Part shown: piece after piece, positions 21,220-30,629 of the stretch
How positions within the stretch are numbered: position 1 is the stretch's first letter
Layout of the letters: every line of letters starts with the position of its first letter
Source of the DNA: Cladosporium sp. IMV 00045
Lineage: Eukaryota > Ascomycota > Dothideomycetes > Cladosporiales > Cladosporiaceae
Length of the DNA: 64,000 nt
Direction of reading: 5' to 3'
NCBI GenBank assembly: GCA_001931905.2
Contig: MSJI02000923.1
Coordinates: 25,584 to 89,583 of the forward strand
Made by a program: the position numbers and the translations under genes
The notes under the pieces: generated by a model
The model's input: only the letters and a program-made list of their open reading frames with translations
What the model was told of the DNA's origin: nothing
The model's database searches: none

Positions 21220-22782
21220 ATGAACTCGTCCACACTTACTGTTTTCTGGACCAGAGCTCCGAATCTATCCAAATTTCCCATTGACAAGGTCGAACAGCAG
21301 ATTGATCAGGTAAGGCCTCGAAATTGCTCTCTCACACTCAACATTGCATCGACTCGGACTGCCTCTGACATGGCGGGTATCCATACTCCTGAGGCAGTCC
21401 GCATTGCTGACACTCCCAGCACCGCAAATGTTCACAACGCAATCGATCCAAACAAGATGACCTTCGGCATCGAGTTGGAGTTCCTCCTCATCCATCCAGA
21501 CGGCTGCTTCGCTCCGCTACAACTTGACGGCATCCCAAACGCCATCAAAGCCATCGACCACCTCCTCAACACCAACGGCATTCCCTCGCAGTGCTTGTAC
21601 ACCGGTCCAACTGGTGCTCCTCGCTTCTCCCGCTGGAACGTGGATAGAGACTGCCACAGGCTAACAGACGCTGAGCGTTCTCGTCTTCCCCCGAACCACA
21701 CTGTGGTCCCGATAGAAGTCTCCTCGAGGAAGCTGAAACTGTACACTGACGATTGGCAGCAGGAAGTCCGTAAGGTAGTCGAAACCATCATCGGACTCTC
21801 GGACATTGGATGCCTCACGCTGACCAACCAGGAATGCGGCTTTCACGTGCACATCGGCTACGACGATGAGCCAGTTCCGTTTCAAACTTGCAAAAACATT
21901 TTCCAAATTGCAACGGCTTTGGAACGTTGCTTCGATCAGCTGCATACGACTTCCCGCATCGTGCCCGGAGACGGAGTGTCGTTCGATCGCCCTTATCACT
22001 TCAATGCGCCCCTCAGTTGGTTCCACAAGCATGCCACACGCAATGCTGGCACGGGCGATGAAGCCACGATTTTCGACTGGCTTTGCGAGATCGAAGACTG
22101 CCAGACGTACCAGGATATCGACCAGATGTTCAGAGTCGAATTGCAGTCCGCCCAAGGCCCCAGGACGGCCCACGGTCATTTCAGCGTACTCAACTTCGGC
22201 AACTGCATCGAATATAACCCCCCACAAGAACCCAAAGCCACCGGTACCGTAGAGTTCCGCCAGCATGAGGGCACGCTCGATTACGACGACATCTGCGGTT
22301 GGATCGAATTGACCGCGCGTCTTGTAACGTTCTGCGACGTCGCGAACCCGAGAGATATCGTGTATCTCTGCGGCCACGCCTGGAACCAGAATTTCAGCCT
22401 CTTCAATCTGATGAAGAGGATCGGCTGCGATGCCAACCTCATCGCATATTGGCGGGAGCGGCGCTCTTTCGCCACGCATTTAGCTGACCAAGTCAACGTC
22501 TTCGAAGACCGAGCAAGGCTCGAGGCTGGTGAATTCTCCGGCTTGTACGCTGTGTTGCTGCAATGTGGTGTTGATAGGTTTGAACGCTTCAGTCCATTCG
22601 GCAATGTGGCTGTCTCAGACCACAAGAAGCGCTCGGGAGCGCTGGGCCGCGTAGTACGATACTATCCCGCCAATCTAGTAAGTTCTCTTTCCGTCTTTGA
22701 TGCTGCGGCTGCAGAGGCCATGGCTGGTCGGCGCACTGCTCCAAATCCGAAAAAGGCAGCCTTTAGTATGATGTGTGCGTAG
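21220..22782 (+). CDS. Putative amidoligase (COOH-NH2 ligase family)
   Basis: A single exon of 520 codons from the first Met; the Met at 21370 (MAGIHTPEAV) is an equally good start. The catalytic region begins with FGIELEFLL (near residue 83), the glutamate-rich first strand of the glutamine-synthetase-like amidoligase fold. It continues with PIEVSSRKL, GFHVHIG (metal- and nucleotide-binding His residues) and TVEFRQHEGTLD (the Glu/Arg/His strand). This motif order matches the amidoligase enzyme family (Pfam Amidoligase_2), proposed to form amide bonds between carboxylates and amines using ATP. Substrates in fungi are unknown. There is no neighbouring gamma-glutamylcyclotransferase or peptidase such as accompanies bacterial members. 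No frame breaks are seen. A long pyrimidine tract follows the stop. Family call is good; biochemical activity is inferred. Confidence 0.82.
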   Translation: MNSSTLTVFWTRAPNLSKFPIDKVEQQIDQVRPRNCSLTLNIASTRTASDMAGIHTPEAVRIADTPSTANVHNAIDPNKMTFGIELEFLLIHPDGCFAPLQLDGIPNAIKAIDHLLNTNGIPSQCLYTGPTGAPRFSRWNVDRDCHRLTDAERSRLPPNHTVVPIEVSSRKLKLYTDDWQQEVRKVVETIIGLSDIGCLTLTNQECGFHVHIGYDDEPVPFQTCKNIFQIATALERCFDQLHTTSRIVPGDGVSFDRPYHFNAPLSWFHKHATRNAGTGDEATIFDWLCEIEDCQTYQDIDQMFRVELQSAQGPRTAHGHFSVLNFGNCIEYNPPQEPKATGTVEFRQHEGTLDYDDICGWIELTARLVTFCDVANPRDIVYLCGHAWNQNFSLFNLMKRIGCDANLIAYWRERRSFATHLADQVNVFEDRARLEAGEFSGLYAVLLQCGVDRFERFSPFGNVAVSDHKKRSGALGRVVRYYPANLVSSLSVFDAAAAEAMAGRRTAPNPKKAAFSMMCA

Positions 22783-22840
22783 GTTTTTCTGTTTTTCTTT
22801 TTTCTTTTTTTTCTTTTTTTTTCTTTTTCTTTTTTGCTAG
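22783..22840 (+). repeat. Pyrimidine tract after the amidoligase stop codon
   Basis: Nearly pure T with scattered C, directly after the amidoligase stop. A similar T tract (23574-23604) reappears beyond the assembly gap, before a second version of the same intergenic sequence. Confidence 0.7.
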
Positions 22841-23012
22841 AAGATAGGTAAGTATGGAGTGGTACGGATCACGAGCAAGGTAAGTGAGACTCTGCTCTTT
22901 CCGTTTGACGTTCAAGATTCTTCTTGCCACTGTCATCTTTCCAGTGCTATCAATTACTAATGTTCTTTCCAACACTTTCTCATGCCGAGCCCGCCGTCAA
23001 ATCCATACAGGA

Positions 23013-23150
23013 GTCACAACATTATGGGGCCAGAGTATCCGAGAAGCTTGAGGTGTAGAATCACATGATAGAAAGTGAAGCTTCAGAGCTTGAGTGAATG
23101 TGCGTGTAGAACTGTGTGCACGCTTCCGGGTCGGGGTCCAAAGAGCAATA
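23013..23150 (+). repeat. Diverged intergenic repeat, copy 1
   Basis: This shares the ordered blocks GGCCAGAGTATCC, AGAAGCTTG, ATCACATGATA and CGCTTCCGG with copies 2 and 3 downstream, at roughly three-quarters identity by eye. It is not coding. It is the most degraded and shortest copy. Confidence 0.6.
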
Positions 23151-23159
23151 TCGTGGTTG

Positions 23160-23372
23160 TGGTGCGTTTCGACTGAGGCCAGAGTAGTCCCCAAGTACCA
23201 AGCTTGCATTTTCGATCACATGACAGAAAGTGAAGTTTCATTGTTCTGGCGCAAATGCGAATGATAAAACTTCAAGGGCGCTTCCAGTTCGGGTCCAAAT
23301 TCCAAGAAGTCCACAGTTCGACTGCTCTAGCTTCTTTCATCTCCAACAACTCCCATGGCCTTTCTGTGTGAC
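23160..23372 (+). repeat. Diverged intergenic repeat, copy 2
   Basis: Contains GGCCAGAGTAGTCC, AAGCTTGCATT, ATCACATGACAGAAAG, CGCTTCCAGTTCG, TTCCAAGAAGT and CAGTTCGACTGCTC in the same order as copy 3 at 23740-23966. The mixture of substitutions and small indels indicates old duplicates or divergent haplotypes. Confidence 0.65.
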
Positions 23373-23437
23373 TTGGGGTCCGATCTCTAGAATATCAGAT
23401 CTTCACAATATTTTGTGACGTTCAAAATAGGGTCGAG

Positions 23438-23553
23438 GTTAACAATACAAATGAACATTTCAACTCGCTACTTCGCCGGCTTCTATAGCTACATCATATT
23501 TACAAAGAGTCCGAGAGGAGCTTGTTCATCTTGGCGATCTTGGAGGACACGGA
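23438..23553 (+). repeat. 116-bp exact direct repeat, left copy (ends at the assembly gap)
   Basis: Identical over 116 bp to 24025-24140, an offset of 587 bp. It spans the OSCP 3' UTR and last 17 codons, then stops at the run of N. Sequence upstream of position 23438 is similar but only about 75% identical to the right-hand copy, so identity changes sharply at this edge. Confidence 0.9.
23500..23553 (-). pseudogene. Duplicate 3' fragment of the ATP synthase OSCP gene, cut by the gap
   Basis: Encodes SVSSKIAKMNKLLSDSL and a stop, identical to the end of the intact OSCP gene at 24087. The rest of this copy is absent because the assembly gap follows. It may be a truncated duplicate, or the end of a contig carrying the same locus from another haplotype. 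Confidence 0.75.
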
Positions 23554-23573
23554 NNNNNNNNNNNNNNNNNNNN
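23554..23573. other. Assembly gap (20 N)
   Basis: Twenty undetermined bases mark a scaffold join. The true distance and order across it are unknown. Confidence 0.99.
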
Positions 23574-23605
<32 letters not shown>

Positions 23606-23739
23606 TTTTTTCGAATGCTTTCTCATGACCAACCCACCGTTGAATTCCTACCGGAGTCACACCATTAAGGTACTACGTTAAAGAATACTTGTTTTCTGAC
23701 ACTTCGGCTTCGCCGACTGTGAGCCAGTGAAAGTTGCTG

Positions 23740-23966
23740 TGGTTTTCGACTGGAGTCAGTATAGGGCCGAGATATCCAAGAAGCTTGCATTGGAGATCAC
23801 ATGATAAAAAGCAAAGATACAATGCCTGGGCGGATGTGCATGTAGTATTGTGTGGACGCTTCCGGTTCGAATTCCAGATTCCAAGAAGTTCGCAGTTCGA
23901 CTGCTCGCTCCAATTAGCTTCTCTCATCTCCAACAGCTCTCATGACCTTTGTGTGAAGCTCAAGAC
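23740..23966 (+). repeat. Diverged intergenic repeat, copy 3
   Basis: The right-hand version of copy 2, with AAGCTTGCATT, ATCACATGATAAAAAG, CGCTTCCGGTTCG, TTCCAAGAAGT and CAGTTCGACTGCTC in order. It leads into the intact OSCP 3' end. Confidence 0.65.
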
Positions 23967-24086
23967 GCTGGTCCCAAAATGTTAGATCTTCACAATGTGT
24001 CGCAACACCGAAAATGGGGTCGAAGTTAACAATACAAATGAACATTTCAACTCGCTACTTCGCCGGCTTCTATAGCTACATCATAT

Positions 24087-24916
24087 TTACAAAGAGTCCG
24101 AGAGGAGCTTGTTCATCTTGGCGATCTTGGAGGACACGGAAAGGTCGATGGTGCGGTCGCCGATCTCGACGACGAGACCGCCACGGATGTCGGGGTTGAC
24201 CTGCGTGAGAGCAGTTAGCAAGACGAAACAGAGCGAGCGTATATGACATTATCCTTCAGCAAAACGTACCTTGGGCACAACCTTCAGCTTCTTGCCCTGG
24301 CCAACGTACTGGCTCTTGCCAACAGCGGCCTCCAGCTGCTTGACGACCTTGGCGTCGAGCGCGCTGGCGGAGGTGATGGTCATTTCGATCTCACCGCGGG
24401 CGGCGCTCATGAGGGTGGCGAACTTCTCGCTGACGCCCTCGAGGATGCTGAGGCGGTTGTTCTGGGCCAGGGTCTCGAGGAACTGCTGGAGGGTCTTGTC
24501 GGTGACGCCGGTGGACTTCTGGAGCTCGCCGATGATCTGCTGCTTGTCCTCGACGGAGAGGATGGGCGCGGTCAGGATCTTCTGCAGCTGCGCGTCCTTC
24601 TTGAAGGTGGCCTGCAGGTTCTCCATGGCGCGGGAGATGGGCTCGAGGGAGGAGGACTTGGCGGCCGCGGTGTACTGTGGTTCGCGCGGAACATGTTAGT
24701 GTCCCCGGTCTGCTTATATATCTCTCTTCGTGCGAATTATGCCATCCTCCTGTTACGTACCAGCGCGCTGGCGTAGGTGCCATCGAGGCCGAAGAGCGGG
24801 ACAGGAGGCTTCGAGTCGACCTTTGCGGCATCGGCGAAACCCCTCGCGGCGACGGCGGAGAAGCGCGGCGCAGAGGCGGCGCGGGCGCTGCGGGCGGCGA
24901 CACGGCTGGCGAGCAT
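24087..24916 (-). CDS. ATP5: ATP synthase OSCP subunit (subunit 5), mitochondrial
   Basis: Three exons: 24761-24916, 24270-24674 and 24087-24200, with donors GTACGT and GTACGT and acceptors CCACAG and ACGCAG, all in phase 0; the product is 224 residues, normal for OSCP. The start at 24916 gives the presequence MLASRVAARSARAASAPRF, with a typical R-x-F/A cleavage area; a Met further upstream would spoil it. The mature protein begins near VPLFGLDGTYASALYTAAAK, then has the helical N-domain and ends with the conserved VNPDIRGGLVVEIGDRTIDLS segment. It sits on top of the F1 hexamer and links it to the peripheral stalk. The last 17 codons and 3' UTR are duplicated beyond the gap at 23.5 kb. Confidence 0.95.
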
Positions 24917-25180
24917 GTTGACGGTGTCGGAGGGAGTGGTGCGGTGTTTGGGGGGAGGGTGATGTCGATGGGTTAGCGGGTGAAGCTCGATACTGAGGTT
25001 GACTGCCAATGCTGCGTCGGTCGGGCAAAGTCGCGGGAGCTCCCGTTTTAGCGTCCGACCGACTGAACGGAGGATGTGACTTTGGAGAAAGCGACCCTTG
25101 GGGAATATACAATGATGAGAAGAAGTGAATATAATGCATATTGTTGCTCAATGGCTTCGTTCATGTTCATTACGACCGGA

Positions 25181-27472
25181 TCATCTAACCTTGCCCATAA
25201 CGGTGTCTACACCCCTCTCGGCACTAATGCCAGCTGCCGCCGCCTTCACGCTGTTTGCCATGCTCCTCTCGAAATCATCTCTACTCCTCAGTACGGTTTC
25301 AACCCAGCCCATTTGAACATCCCAGTAGGCGGTCTTCATGGTGATGTATACTTCGACAACTTCTTGCCCCTTGTTCGCGCTCAGCAGGTCTGAGAAATTG
25401 GAGACTGCTCGCCACTTCTCCTTGGCAACCTCAAATGCATCAGGATAGGCCTTGAAGAACTCGAACGCAGCGACGACATCCTCGCGGATCTTCTCGACGA
25501 ATGGATCGGCGCGGCGGAACTTGGCTCCCTTGTTGCGCACGGCACCGAGATAGCGCACCAACAGTTCGTCCGCGAGCTCTTCGATGAGAATCTCGCGCAG
25601 CGAAGGATGGAAGACCTCGGTGTAGTCGTTGAGGTAGTCCTCGAAGGTACTGATGATTTGCGGCATGCAGGCCTTTTGGTACCATGCTGGTGTGAAGAAG
25701 TCCTGCATGATGCTCTTGAAGTCCACGTTGAATATGGTCTTGGCGAACAGAGCGATGCAGTGAGTCGACAGGTCGACGTATGCGTTTGACAAAGCCTCGT
25801 GCTCGCCTTGTGAAGATATGGCATATGCAGGGCTGACCATGGCCTCGAAATCGCTTCTGAATCTTGTGAGAAATGAAGCGTTCTCTGAAGTCGGGTCGTC
25901 GTCGATGTTGGTGATTTGATCGTTTGCGATAGCCACAAGCCAGTCGTGGTAGGCGCTCACAGCTTCTTCGTTCAACTGGCCAGTCTCGAATTTACGAGCC
26001 TCGTCGTCTACCAGACGCTCCCACATCTGCTGCCGTTGTCGGAGAGCGACGTACATCGCATCGACGACGCCCTCCACCACATCCGGACGACCGGAAGACT
26101 GGGCAACAAAGAGTTGCTCGCGAAGCATAGTCCACATATCTCCCAGGGATTTTGTGTGTAGATGTCCCTCACCATTCTGATCCAGACTGTTCTCTGCTCG
26201 GGTGAGGAACTGTTGTTTGTCGGTCGCGCCCATCCGGGCCATCCATTCTTCCACCGCCTTTGTGATGAGTGATCGATACTCCCGTACAAGGTCCGTCTCC
26301 CTCGAGTCGATGACGTGAGGCTTGAGTTCCTCTTCGGGCACGCCTAGACGTGCCATCTTGTTGTAGTATTTGGGAACCCAGTTCAAGATGGCGAGCATGT
26401 GTACTGGCGTGATATCAGGGTCGTCCAGCTGCGCGACGAGAAAGTCGTGCATGAGTTTGTGGTAAATTCTTGTGTAGGTCCTCATGATCTTCCACTTCTT
26501 GGGCATCAAGTTCTCCATGCCGAGCTTCACGGTATTCAGCTCGTTGAAGTACCACCTGGACTTCTTCTCCAGCTTATCTGGCTCTTCCTGGAAAGCTTGC
26601 TTGAGGTCTTCAAACTGCGCCTCGGCACTTCCCTCGATACCCTGGAGGAATCGTTTCTTGTATTCTCTGAGTTCTCTTTGCCCGACATTGATGCTCTTGA
26701 ACCTGCTCGCGACATCCTGGAACTCCCTCTGCGCATCCTGCAACGCCTTCACCTGCTTGTCTTTCTTCTCTTCTTCTTCGATCACCAAAGCCAATCGCAC
26801 AATGAGGGACATCTGGTTTTCGAGGACCAGAGGGATGAGATTCAGACAAGCCGAACCGATATGTTCATCAAACCAATCCACAACATCATCCAGCCGTGAA
26901 AAGTAATCCCGGAGCGTGACCCCCTCTTCCAACGGCAAATTGTCAATCATCTCTACCCCACTCTCCCCCTCCGCGCCCTTGACCTGCTCCATAGCCTGAT
27001 CCCTCACATCCCTCAACTCGCCCAACCCCTCATGAATGGCGAGTAAATTCGGCTGCGCCGACAGCTTCTCATCGTCCTCCCTCAACAGCTCCTCCAGATC
27101 CGACAATCTCGCGCCAAACCCCCCGATCGCATCCTTCATGCTCTCGACCGCCGCGAAGTTGCGCTGCATCACGCTCATGCGGTTGATCTCGGGGAAGTCG
27201 CGGATCATGCCCTGCGCCTCGGCGCACAGCTTGTCGATCTTCATCATCTCGTCTTTGATGGCGCCCACGATCTTCTGGCCCTCGACGATGCTCGACATTC
27301 CATTCTGCGTGATTTCCAGCTGGTCTTTCAGCCCGACTTTCAGCTGCGAGTCGATGGCGGTCTTCTTGCGTGTGAATTCGGAGCGGAGCGAGGGGAGCTT
27401 GTCGAGGTCGTCCGGGTGTTTGAGTAGTTCGGCCAGTTTTGACGTCGTGTCCTCGAGGTTGGGGTCGTTCAT
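25181..27472 (-). CDS. SEC6: Exocyst complex subunit Sec6
   Basis: A single exon of 763 codons, close to the yeast Sec6 length of about 805. The N-terminal third is a long coiled coil (residues about 5-110, 200-290) that assembles in the exocyst. The C-terminal two thirds is the helical-bundle Sec6 domain with the family segments WYFNELNTVKLGMENLMPKKW, ILNWVPKYYNKMARLGV and CMPQIISTFEDYLNDY. Sec6 tethers secretory vesicles at sites of growth, such as hyphal tips and septa, and contacts t-SNAREs; this is family knowledge. The start at 27472 (MNDPNLEDTTSKLAEL) fits the family. The coding frame is intact across 2.3 kb. It is followed by OSCP on the same strand after 264 bp and diverges from uL30m. 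Confidence 0.95.
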   Translation of the reverse strand: MNDPNLEDTTSKLAELLKHPDDLDKLPSLRSEFTRKKTAIDSQLKVGLKDQLEITQNGMSSIVEGQKIVGAIKDEMMKIDKLCAEAQGMIRDFPEINRMSVMQRNFAAVESMKDAIGGFGARLSDLEELLREDDEKLSAQPNLLAIHEGLGELRDVRDQAMEQVKGAEGESGVEMIDNLPLEEGVTLRDYFSRLDDVVDWFDEHIGSACLNLIPLVLENQMSLIVRLALVIEEEEKKDKQVKALQDAQREFQDVASRFKSINVGQRELREYKKRFLQGIEGSAEAQFEDLKQAFQEEPDKLEKKSRWYFNELNTVKLGMENLMPKKWKIMRTYTRIYHKLMHDFLVAQLDDPDITPVHMLAILNWVPKYYNKMARLGVPEEELKPHVIDSRETDLVREYRSLITKAVEEWMARMGATDKQQFLTRAENSLDQNGEGHLHTKSLGDMWTMLREQLFVAQSSGRPDVVEGVVDAMYVALRQRQQMWERLVDDEARKFETGQLNEEAVSAYHDWLVAIANDQITNIDDDPTSENASFLTRFRSDFEAMVSPAYAISSQGEHEALSNAYVDLSTHCIALFAKTIFNVDFKSIMQDFFTPAWYQKACMPQIISTFEDYLNDYTEVFHPSLREILIEELADELLVRYLGAVRNKGAKFRRADPFVEKIREDVVAAFEFFKAYPDAFEVAKEKWRAVSNFSDLLSANKGQEVVEVYITMKTAYWDVQMGWVETVLRSRDDFERSMANSVKAAAAGISAERGVDTVMGKVR

Positions 27473-27917
27473 TTTGGATATTGCAAGGCAGGCGAAAGCC
27501 TGTCTGTTTAGAATCAGAGCAGTCCAGGTCGTCTCATCGGGTTGTTGTTCGTATGTCCAATGATTGCTATCCCCAGACGATCTCTCCGCGCTAGTAAACG
27601 TCCCGTGCCGTAAAGCTTACTCGCGCCTGGCTGCAGGAAGAACTACAGCGGAAGAGAGAGGGCAGGAGAAGTATCGCAAGTATACCGAAACAGGTGTTTC
27701 GCTAAAGAATATATCTCCCAATCTCAACACCTTTAGCCAGATCTTCTAAGCCCTCTTCCTGGAACTGGATCAAGCCTGTCAAGCGAACATCTCCAACAAA
27801 ACCACATAGAATCCAAACGTCAGTCCCGTCACCCTTCACCCTTCAACCACAACGAACACAACTAATACCCCACCCAGACCTCAAGACCGAAGACCCATCC
27901 ACACAAACACGCCCACC
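27473..27917. promoter_or_regulatory. Divergent intergenic region, SEC6 / MRPL33
   Basis: The 445 bp hold two promoters. I see no recognisable motif beyond A/C-rich leader sequence just before the uL30m start. Confidence 0.4.
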
Positions 27918-28187
27918 ATGACCTTCTTCCGCGTAACCCTCATGCGCTCCGCCATCGGCCTGCCCACGAAAACCAGCGGCGTTCTGAAAGCCCTCGGCCT
28001 GCACAAGCGTCTGCGCACCGTCTACCACCCCGTCTCGCAAGACATCGCGGGCCAAATCTTCGCGGTCAAAGAGCTCGTGGACGTGCAGGAAGTGGAGCAG
28101 AGGCTGAGCAAGGAGGAGATGAGGGAGCTGAGGAAGCCCGAGAAGGGGTTTTGGGTCGAGAGCAGGGCGGCGGATGCGAGGAGGTGA
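27918..28187 (+). CDS. MRPL33: Mitochondrial large-subunit ribosomal protein uL30m
   Basis: An 89-residue single-exon protein beginning TFFRVTLMRSAIGLPTKTSG and continuing LKALGLHKRLRTVYHPVSQDI, the uL30 signature of a strand, the SxIG turn and the LGL-x-R helix. It then has the IFAVKELVDVQEV strand of the mitochondrial branch. The length matches yeast MRPL33 (uL30m, about 86 residues), and no long presequence is expected. It is a structural part of the mitoribosome large subunit. The short charged tail EKGFWVESRAADARR is not conserved in detail. Family identity is clear from the motif order despite the small size. Confidence 0.9.
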   Translation: MTFFRVTLMRSAIGLPTKTSGVLKALGLHKRLRTVYHPVSQDIAGQIFAVKELVDVQEVEQRLSKEEMRELRKPEKGFWVESRAADARR

Positions 28188-28622
28188 GATGTGCGATGAG
28201 AGAGATGGAATTGGCGAGGCTTGCGGCCGCTGGCCTGTAGACATTGGCTTTGGTGGGGGGCGGTCTTTGCATGATAATTGGCATTTTTCTATGGCGCTTT
28301 GGGAGTTTATCATTGGGGTGGTTAAGGGCTTGTTAAGATTGAGGGAGATACAGAGGGAGCGCGGGTGTGGAAGTACATGCATGCAGCTGTTAAGGCGCGT
28401 ATTGCTTGCTTGATGGATCTCAGAGTGCATCGAGAGCATGGAGAAAAGTCGGTGAACCCCCCATGGGAGATTGTGCGCGGGAGAAGCAGCGCTCTCGCTG
28501 GTCACAGAGGACCCGACATTGTATACTAAGCTGGGCATGAACGTGCTCACAAAATGTAAGAATATATGATGGTATCATCGCTGAAATTGCAACCACTCCA
28601 ACAAAAATCATCGAGCCGACAT
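28188..28622. other. Intergenic between convergent MRPL33 and TMEM115-like genes
   Basis: These 435 bp should contain two 3' UTRs. I see no gene, repeat or RNA. Confidence 0.4.
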
Positions 28623-29803
28623 CTACGCTTGTCCACCATCCGCCGATTTCGTTTCCTTCCCCTCCACACCACCAGGTACACCCTCCTGTACAGCCTCTGA
28701 CGCTGCGGCTGGTGCATTCGCGCTGCGGCTTGCAGCAGCAGCATTGAGTCTCTGATCCAAAGCTTTCAAAGCCAAAGCTCTCCTCCGCTCTGCCTCTGCT
28801 CGTTTCCCACCACCGCCGCCTCCTTGGTTCATGATACTTGGCAATCCTCCCTCCGAGCGCGAAGCGGCATTCTCAGTGGCAGTCTCGATATCCGAGTCTG
28901 AGAATGGCGTGCAGAGTTTCATCTGCACTAGCATCCCGTACACGGAATCACACACGGGCGCCAAGACTGGATGGAAGACGTCCGGGAAGAAGGAGACGAA
29001 GGCGAACGTCTCGCTAGGATCGCCTTTCATGCTGCTTCCTTCGCCGCCGGTTGCGGACTCAACGGCACCGATGTCCGAGATGCGGAAGAAGCGGAGGTAG
29101 AGCCAGCCGGTGAGGAAGCCGAACAGTGCGAGCCATGTCGCGGTGTCGGTGCCCAGCAAGGGACCGGAGAGCATATTTCCCAGGACGAAGAGGGCAGGGA
29201 AGTGCTTGATGCGGATGCGCAGGAGAGAGTTGAAGAGGCTGACGGTGTGTTCAGGGACGAGCTGCTTGAGCGAGACTAGGAAAGCGGCGCTCAGGGCGAG
29301 AAGACCGTTGACCGGTGTTGGGCTGTGAGGAAGGGTTAGCCACATGTCATGAATCGAATTTGTGAAAGTCATGAGACTTACTGTTCAGGCGTGTGAGAAG
29401 TCAGGCCGTGCCAAACAGCATATATGAAAAAGGTAATGATATTCGGAATCATGGTGACAAAAAGCGTGAATTTAATAAACTCCTGCCCGCCCCACGCGCG
29501 TTCAAGGTATTTGCCTCCGAAATAGACGACAGCAGAGGAGATGACGAGCGAGACGATGTTGTTCTCAATCAGGGCGCTCGTGAGGAAAGTCCATGGAAAT
29601 ACGATCGACTTGGTAGGAATCAGAACCAGGTAGGGAATTGCCCATCGTGGCGAGGTCAGGTAAATCGAAGGGGCTGTTGTATCGTTGTCTGGCGTACTGG
29701 CAGACCAGGAACGAAAGCGTAGGGCAGCGTTGAGGGCTGACAAGGAGAGCAGGGTGAGTAGGAGACCGCGCGTGATAGGCGGGAGATTGATGCGCGGCGG
29801 CAT
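28623..29803 (-). CDS. TMEM115-like rhomboid-fold membrane protein (DUF1751)
   Basis: Exon 1 is 29382-29803, the intron 29323-29381 (GTAAGT to CTCACAG), exon 2 28623-29322, giving 373 residues. The start at 29803 (MPPRINLPPITRGLL) leads directly into the first membrane helix. About six hydrophobic helices follow up to residue 230, including RWAIPYLVLIPTKSIVFPWTF, the motif YFGGKYLERAWGGQEF (typical of the DUF1751/TMEM115 family), and the helix GLLALSAAFLVSLKQLVPEH. The catalytic Ser/His of true rhomboid proteases are not evident, as in the family. The C-terminal 120 residues are cytosolic, Gly/Ala-rich and disordered. Human TMEM115 acts at the Golgi in retrograde transport; a similar Golgi role here is inferred. 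Confidence 0.88.
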
Positions 29804-30629
29804 GGTCGAGTGCTGAGTTGATGTCGGTAAGAAAGATGGTATATAAGGGTATTTTGACTTGACAATCGTTGAAGCGTGGCTGGCTGTAGTGAAGTGCCAC
29901 GAGCGCCTCCTCATGCAAGCAAGCCTGAGGTGGCGCGCGGTTCGCTGTGAGGGTCCTGGAACGGCTGAGGATTCGTGGAGACCTATCTTCAAGTACATAC
30001 TATGCCACATATATTCTGGCCATATCTGCAATGAAGACGACATGGTAAGCATGAAGAAGTGAGGTCTGTTAAGATTGACAAGTAACTCAATTGGCAATTG
30101 CACGCCAGAAGATGCTAGGTAGGTATGAACCTGGTCGCCGATACCTCCTAGCATCTCTTCTTCTAGACCCTCTCCACGCTTCGCCTCGTCTAGAGTCGAT
30201 CTCTGTTTCCTCCACAACGACCATTCTGGCTCGCGTGGCATGCATATTGCGCTTGAAGAATCGGCTGCTTACATGGTCGGCCGGATACATGACCGTGATA
30301 GTGTGATGGGATCATTAAAGGACATTGCATCCCTCCTGGATATACATGTTGCATACTTTAAGCACTTTGTTCATGCATAAACCTAAAACATCTCCGCGCC
30401 GCTTCCTTCGTTCCCCAAAATGCGCCAAGACCCGCGGCTTTCCCCAAGATCCATTCACGTCTGTCTGCACTACGCCTGCCCATTCGATACACGACACAAC
30501 ACGCGCATCCTGTCATTCGGGTATCTTGCCTCCTGCTCGTTGACACTCTTCACTGCATGTTCCTCGCTCTCCCGATTCTAAACACAAGCGCATGACCTCA
30601 GCCGCCACTCAACGCCGAGTCCACCAGTC
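29804..30629. promoter_or_regulatory. Divergent intergenic region, TMEM115-like / LisH-WD40
   Basis: These 826 bp hold two promoters and leaders. No gene or named site is supported. Short open frames on both strands are unremarkable. Confidence 0.4.

Noticed and set aside
23865..23885. tRNA-like GGTTCGAATTCC in the intergenic repeat
   Set aside because: It lies inside a diverged repeat whose other copy lacks it, and no cloverleaf can be drawn.
22783..24086. Transposon or retroelement in the repeat region
   Set aside because: No transposase or reverse-transcriptase coding, terminal inverted repeats or LTRs are visible; the copies end at a gene 3' end and an assembly gap.
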